Positions 60,916-64,000 of a DNA stretch of 64,000 nt are shown here, in pieces. Numbering within the stretch: position 1 is the stretch's first letter; the number at the start of each line of letters is the position of its first letter. The notes under the pieces were generated by a model. It was not told where the DNA came from. It was given only the letters and a program-made list of their open reading frames with translations, and made no database searches. The stretch spans positions 168,729 through 232,728 of the forward strand of contig JAEUJW010000047.1 in NCBI GenBank assembly GCA_016793465.1, given 5' to 3'. This stretch comes from Myxococcales bacterium (lineage in GTDB: Bacteria; Myxococcota; Polyangia; Nannocystales; Nannocystaceae). The translations under genes and the position numbers were made by a program.

Positions 60916-61620
60916 TCAGCGGAACATCTGCCGGGCCGCGGCGCCGAAGCGGACCGTCGTGCCGAGGATCGTGGCGTCGCCGCGGCGCCAGGCCACGCCC
61001 GGCGGCCAGGCCGCGTTGGGCCCGCGGGCGGCGTACCAGCGGTCCTCGTCGACGGCGGTGAAGGGGTGGCCGTCGGGGTGGGTGAGCGCGAAGCCCATGG
61101 CCGCGTAGGCGGCGCGCTCGTCCTTGCCGCGCGGCTCGAAGCTCAGCCGCGCGGCCGCGCCGAGGTCGACGTCGACGGCGGTCTCGAGGGCGTAGACGCG
61201 GGCGACGTCGAGGAGCCGGTGCAGCCGCGGCAGGAAGCTCGAGCGGGTGTAGACGCCGTCCATCAGCGTCGGCACGCTCTGGTGGATCACGCTGTACTCG
61301 ACGTGCTTGCCGCCGAAACCGACGGCGCCCCACTCGTCGGTCTCGTCGCCGAACACCCCGGGCTCGCGGTGGACCGCGCCGTCGACGTCGAGCTCGGCCT
61401 TCGGCGCGCCGGTGAAGTCGACGCGCAGCTCGAGCCGCAGCTGGCCGCGCGCGCCCCCGTGGCTGAGCCCGACGCGCACGCGCCTGGCCGGCCTCCTGGC
61501 GGTGACGCGCGGCGCGCCGGCGGCGAGCACGGCCGCGAGGTCGCCCCCGCAGCCGGCGAGCGCGGCGCCCCAGGCGTGCCACAGCTTCACGGCGCGCAGC
61601 GCCTTGACGGCCTCGTGCAT
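60916..61620 (-). CDS. conserved-looking protein of unknown function
   Basis: A 234-residue product with no signal peptide (an upstream ATG at 61656 would add 12 residues). It has a beta-rich middle (LELRVDFTGAPKAELDVDG, GAVGFGGKHVEYSVIHQSVPTLMDGVYTRSSF) and a C-terminal half with ALETAVDVDLGAAARLSFEPRGK and RWYAARGPNAAW. I recognise no family. It lies 6 bases from the stop of the two-component pair (convergent) and 40 bases from the VanW-glycosyltransferase stop, on the same strand as the latter. Codon use is typical of the genome, so it is a real gene. Confidence 0.65.
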   Translation of the reverse strand: MHEAVKALRAVKLWHAWGAALAGCGGDLAAVLAAGAPRVTARRPARRVRVGLSHGGARGQLRLELRVDFTGAPKAELDVDGAVHREPGVFGDETDEWGAVGFGGKHVEYSVIHQSVPTLMDGVYTRSSFLPRLHRLLDVARVYALETAVDVDLGAAARLSFEPRGKDERAAYAAMGFALTHPDGHPFTAVDEDRWYAARGPNAAWPPGVAWRRGDATILGTTVRFGAAARQMFR

Positions 61621-61660
61621 GGCCCCGAGGGTGGCAAGCGCGATCGCGGGTGTCAACGCG

Positions 61661-64000
<2,340 letters not shown>

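Overview
This 64 kb window is very GC-rich and its codons almost always end in G or C. Many gene products are secreted lipoproteins built as a lipobox, a long Ser/Thr/Gly spacer and a Cys-rich or beta-propeller domain. DUF4215-type Cys repeats, Stig1-like CDGVC repeats, an ADYC-type protein, Hanks-type kinases and an IgGFc-binding-like protein also occur. Together these suggest a myxobacterium, most likely of the Nannocystis group (an inference from architecture, not from a marker gene). I see no rRNA, tRNA, CRISPR array, insertion sequence or prophage.

Layout. 0-6.6 kb: three surface lipoproteins, an IgGFc-binding-like protein and an MscS channel. 6.6-17.5 kb: a drug-resistance block. It holds a rifamycin phosphotransferase (rph) with a near-perfect rifamycin-associated element (RAE) upstream, facing a minus-strand run of periplasmic adaptor, RND pump, outer-membrane channel and WD40-like protein. 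17.7-23 kb: a type I phosphodiesterase, a membrane Ser/Thr kinase, an unusual metallo-beta-lactamase-fold protein and a LysR regulator. 23-28 kb: DUF4215 and LamG lipoproteins, a protein whose C-terminal part looks like the tail of RNA polymerase beta', and a copper monooxygenase-like protein with a CxxCH site. 28-35 kb: CPBP protease, glutathione S-transferase, 2OG-Fe dioxygenase, second MscS channel, propeller lipoprotein, cytochrome P450, hemerythrin and PssA.

35-43 kb: a PDZ/alpha-beta hydrolase overlapping a zinc-ribbon lipoprotein, a paralogue of that lipoprotein, a SUKH-like protein and three more lipoproteins. 43-50.7 kb: an S9 peptidase, a 1,269-residue kinase-STAND ATPase-FGE-like fusion and a lipoprotein with LNG/FNG repeats and an ADYC-type domain. 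50.7-54.2 kb: a MobA-like/DedA pair and four small exported proteins. 54.3-64 kb: an MmeI-like adenine methyltransferase without its nuclease, a PhoD-like phosphodiesterase, a globin-coupled histidine kinase overlapping a REC-PAS-histidine kinase, a VanW-glycosyltransferase fusion and the start of an adenine deaminase.

Three signals cross the window. (1) Many start codons lie 5-10 nt after a TANNNT box, which suggests leaderless transcription. (2) A short palindrome of the form CTGTCC-N-GGACAG recurs between and inside genes. (3) Small islands of AT-rich codons, including rare TTA, interrupt the GC-rich coding pattern. The items I would follow first are the RAE-rph pair, the RNA polymerase beta'-like tail, the VanW-glycosyltransferase fusion with its embedded palindromes, and the leaderless promoter pattern.
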